DNA from: Chloroflexota bacterium
GTDB lineage: Bacteria > Chloroflexota > Anaerolineae > B4-G1 > SLSP01
NCBI GenBank assembly: GCA_022707725.1
Contig: JAKJAB010000257.1
Span: 1-5,422, forward strand
DNA: 5,422 nucleotides
Direction: 5' to 3'
Positions within the stretch are counted from its first letter, which is position 1, and each line of letters opens with the position of its first letter. The notes below the pieces were generated by a model. It had not been told where the DNA came from, searched no databases, and saw only the letters and a program-made list of their open reading frames with translations. The position numbers and the translations under genes were made by a program. Positions 5,321 to 5,422 of the stretch are shown here, piece by piece.

Positions 5321-5422
5321 ATGAACACAAGACTTTCCAATTTACTACGGGGCTTCACGTTGCTGTCGTTGTTGACTATGATGCTCGGCGCATCGTCTCT
5401 GGCGAGTGGAAAAGCAGCCTTT
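5321..5422 (+). CDS. N-terminus of a secreted protein with signal peptide, runs off the right edge
   Basis: The ATG at 5321 lies seven bases after GGGAGG. An ATG at 5316 is out of frame and stops after two codons. The 34 visible residues begin MNTRLSNLLRG, a positively charged start, followed by a hydrophobic run FTLLSLLTMMLGASSLA and a small-residue region (SLASGKAA) suitable for signal peptidase I. No lipobox cysteine is visible within the window. Following a LacI-type regulator, a sugar-binding protein of an ABC transporter or an extracellular glycoside hydrolase would be typical, but nothing of the mature protein is present to decide. Confidence 0.7.
   Translation, partial: MNTRLSNLLRGFTLLSLLTMMLGASSLASGKAAF

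Overview
The window looks like a piece of a GC-rich bacterial chromosome, or a metagenomic contig. The protein families and style would fit Chloroflexota (Anaerolineae-like), but that is inference from family resemblance only. It has three parts: the debris of an anti-phage defence cluster on the minus strand, two broken copies of one radical-SAM gene in the middle, and an intact LacI-type sugar regulon on the right.

Defence part (1-2795, all minus strand, transcribed right to left). It holds the 3' end of a large BREX/PglX-like DNA methyltransferase (2795-2115), then an intact AbiEi-type antitoxin (2042-1209) and an intact AbiEii-type nucleotidyltransferase toxin (1208-375). Last is the N-terminus of a PglZ-family protein (378 to the left edge). 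The last three are packed like an operon: abiEi TAA abuts abiEii ATG, and abiEii TGA overlaps pglZ ATG in an ATGA. The methyltransferase has lost its catalytic half, and pglZ has an in-frame TGA where a tryptophan codon is expected. The toxin-antitoxin pair is undamaged. It has its own near-consensus promoter (TTGCCA-17-TATCAT) and a 10-bp inverted repeat over the -10 and start codon, a natural site for AbiEi autoregulation. The picture is a decaying BREX-like island in which the addiction module survives.

Middle part (about 2796-3937). Two 5'-truncated, same-direction copies of the C-terminal half of a COG1313 (PflX-like, pyruvate formate-lyase-activating-enzyme-related) radical-SAM protein lie in tandem. 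They are about two-thirds identical in protein but very different in base composition: the left copy is AT-richer, the right copy matches the GC-rich surroundings. Both lack the CxxxCxxC cluster-binding N-terminus. The left copy is followed by a perfect 16-bp hairpin and what may be the last codons of a convergent gene. The segment of about 580 bp (2796-3376) therefore looks like a block moved in from elsewhere, or an assembly chimera.

Right part (3938-5422). A sigma70-type promoter (TTGACA-18-TATAGT) with two LacI-type operators, centres 106 bp apart, precedes an intact LacI-family regulator (4156-5172). Downstream, a secreted protein begins at 5321 with a clear signal peptide and runs off the edge. 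By context it may be a sugar-binding protein or a carbohydrate-active enzyme. No tRNA, rRNA, CRISPR array or recognisable transposase was seen.
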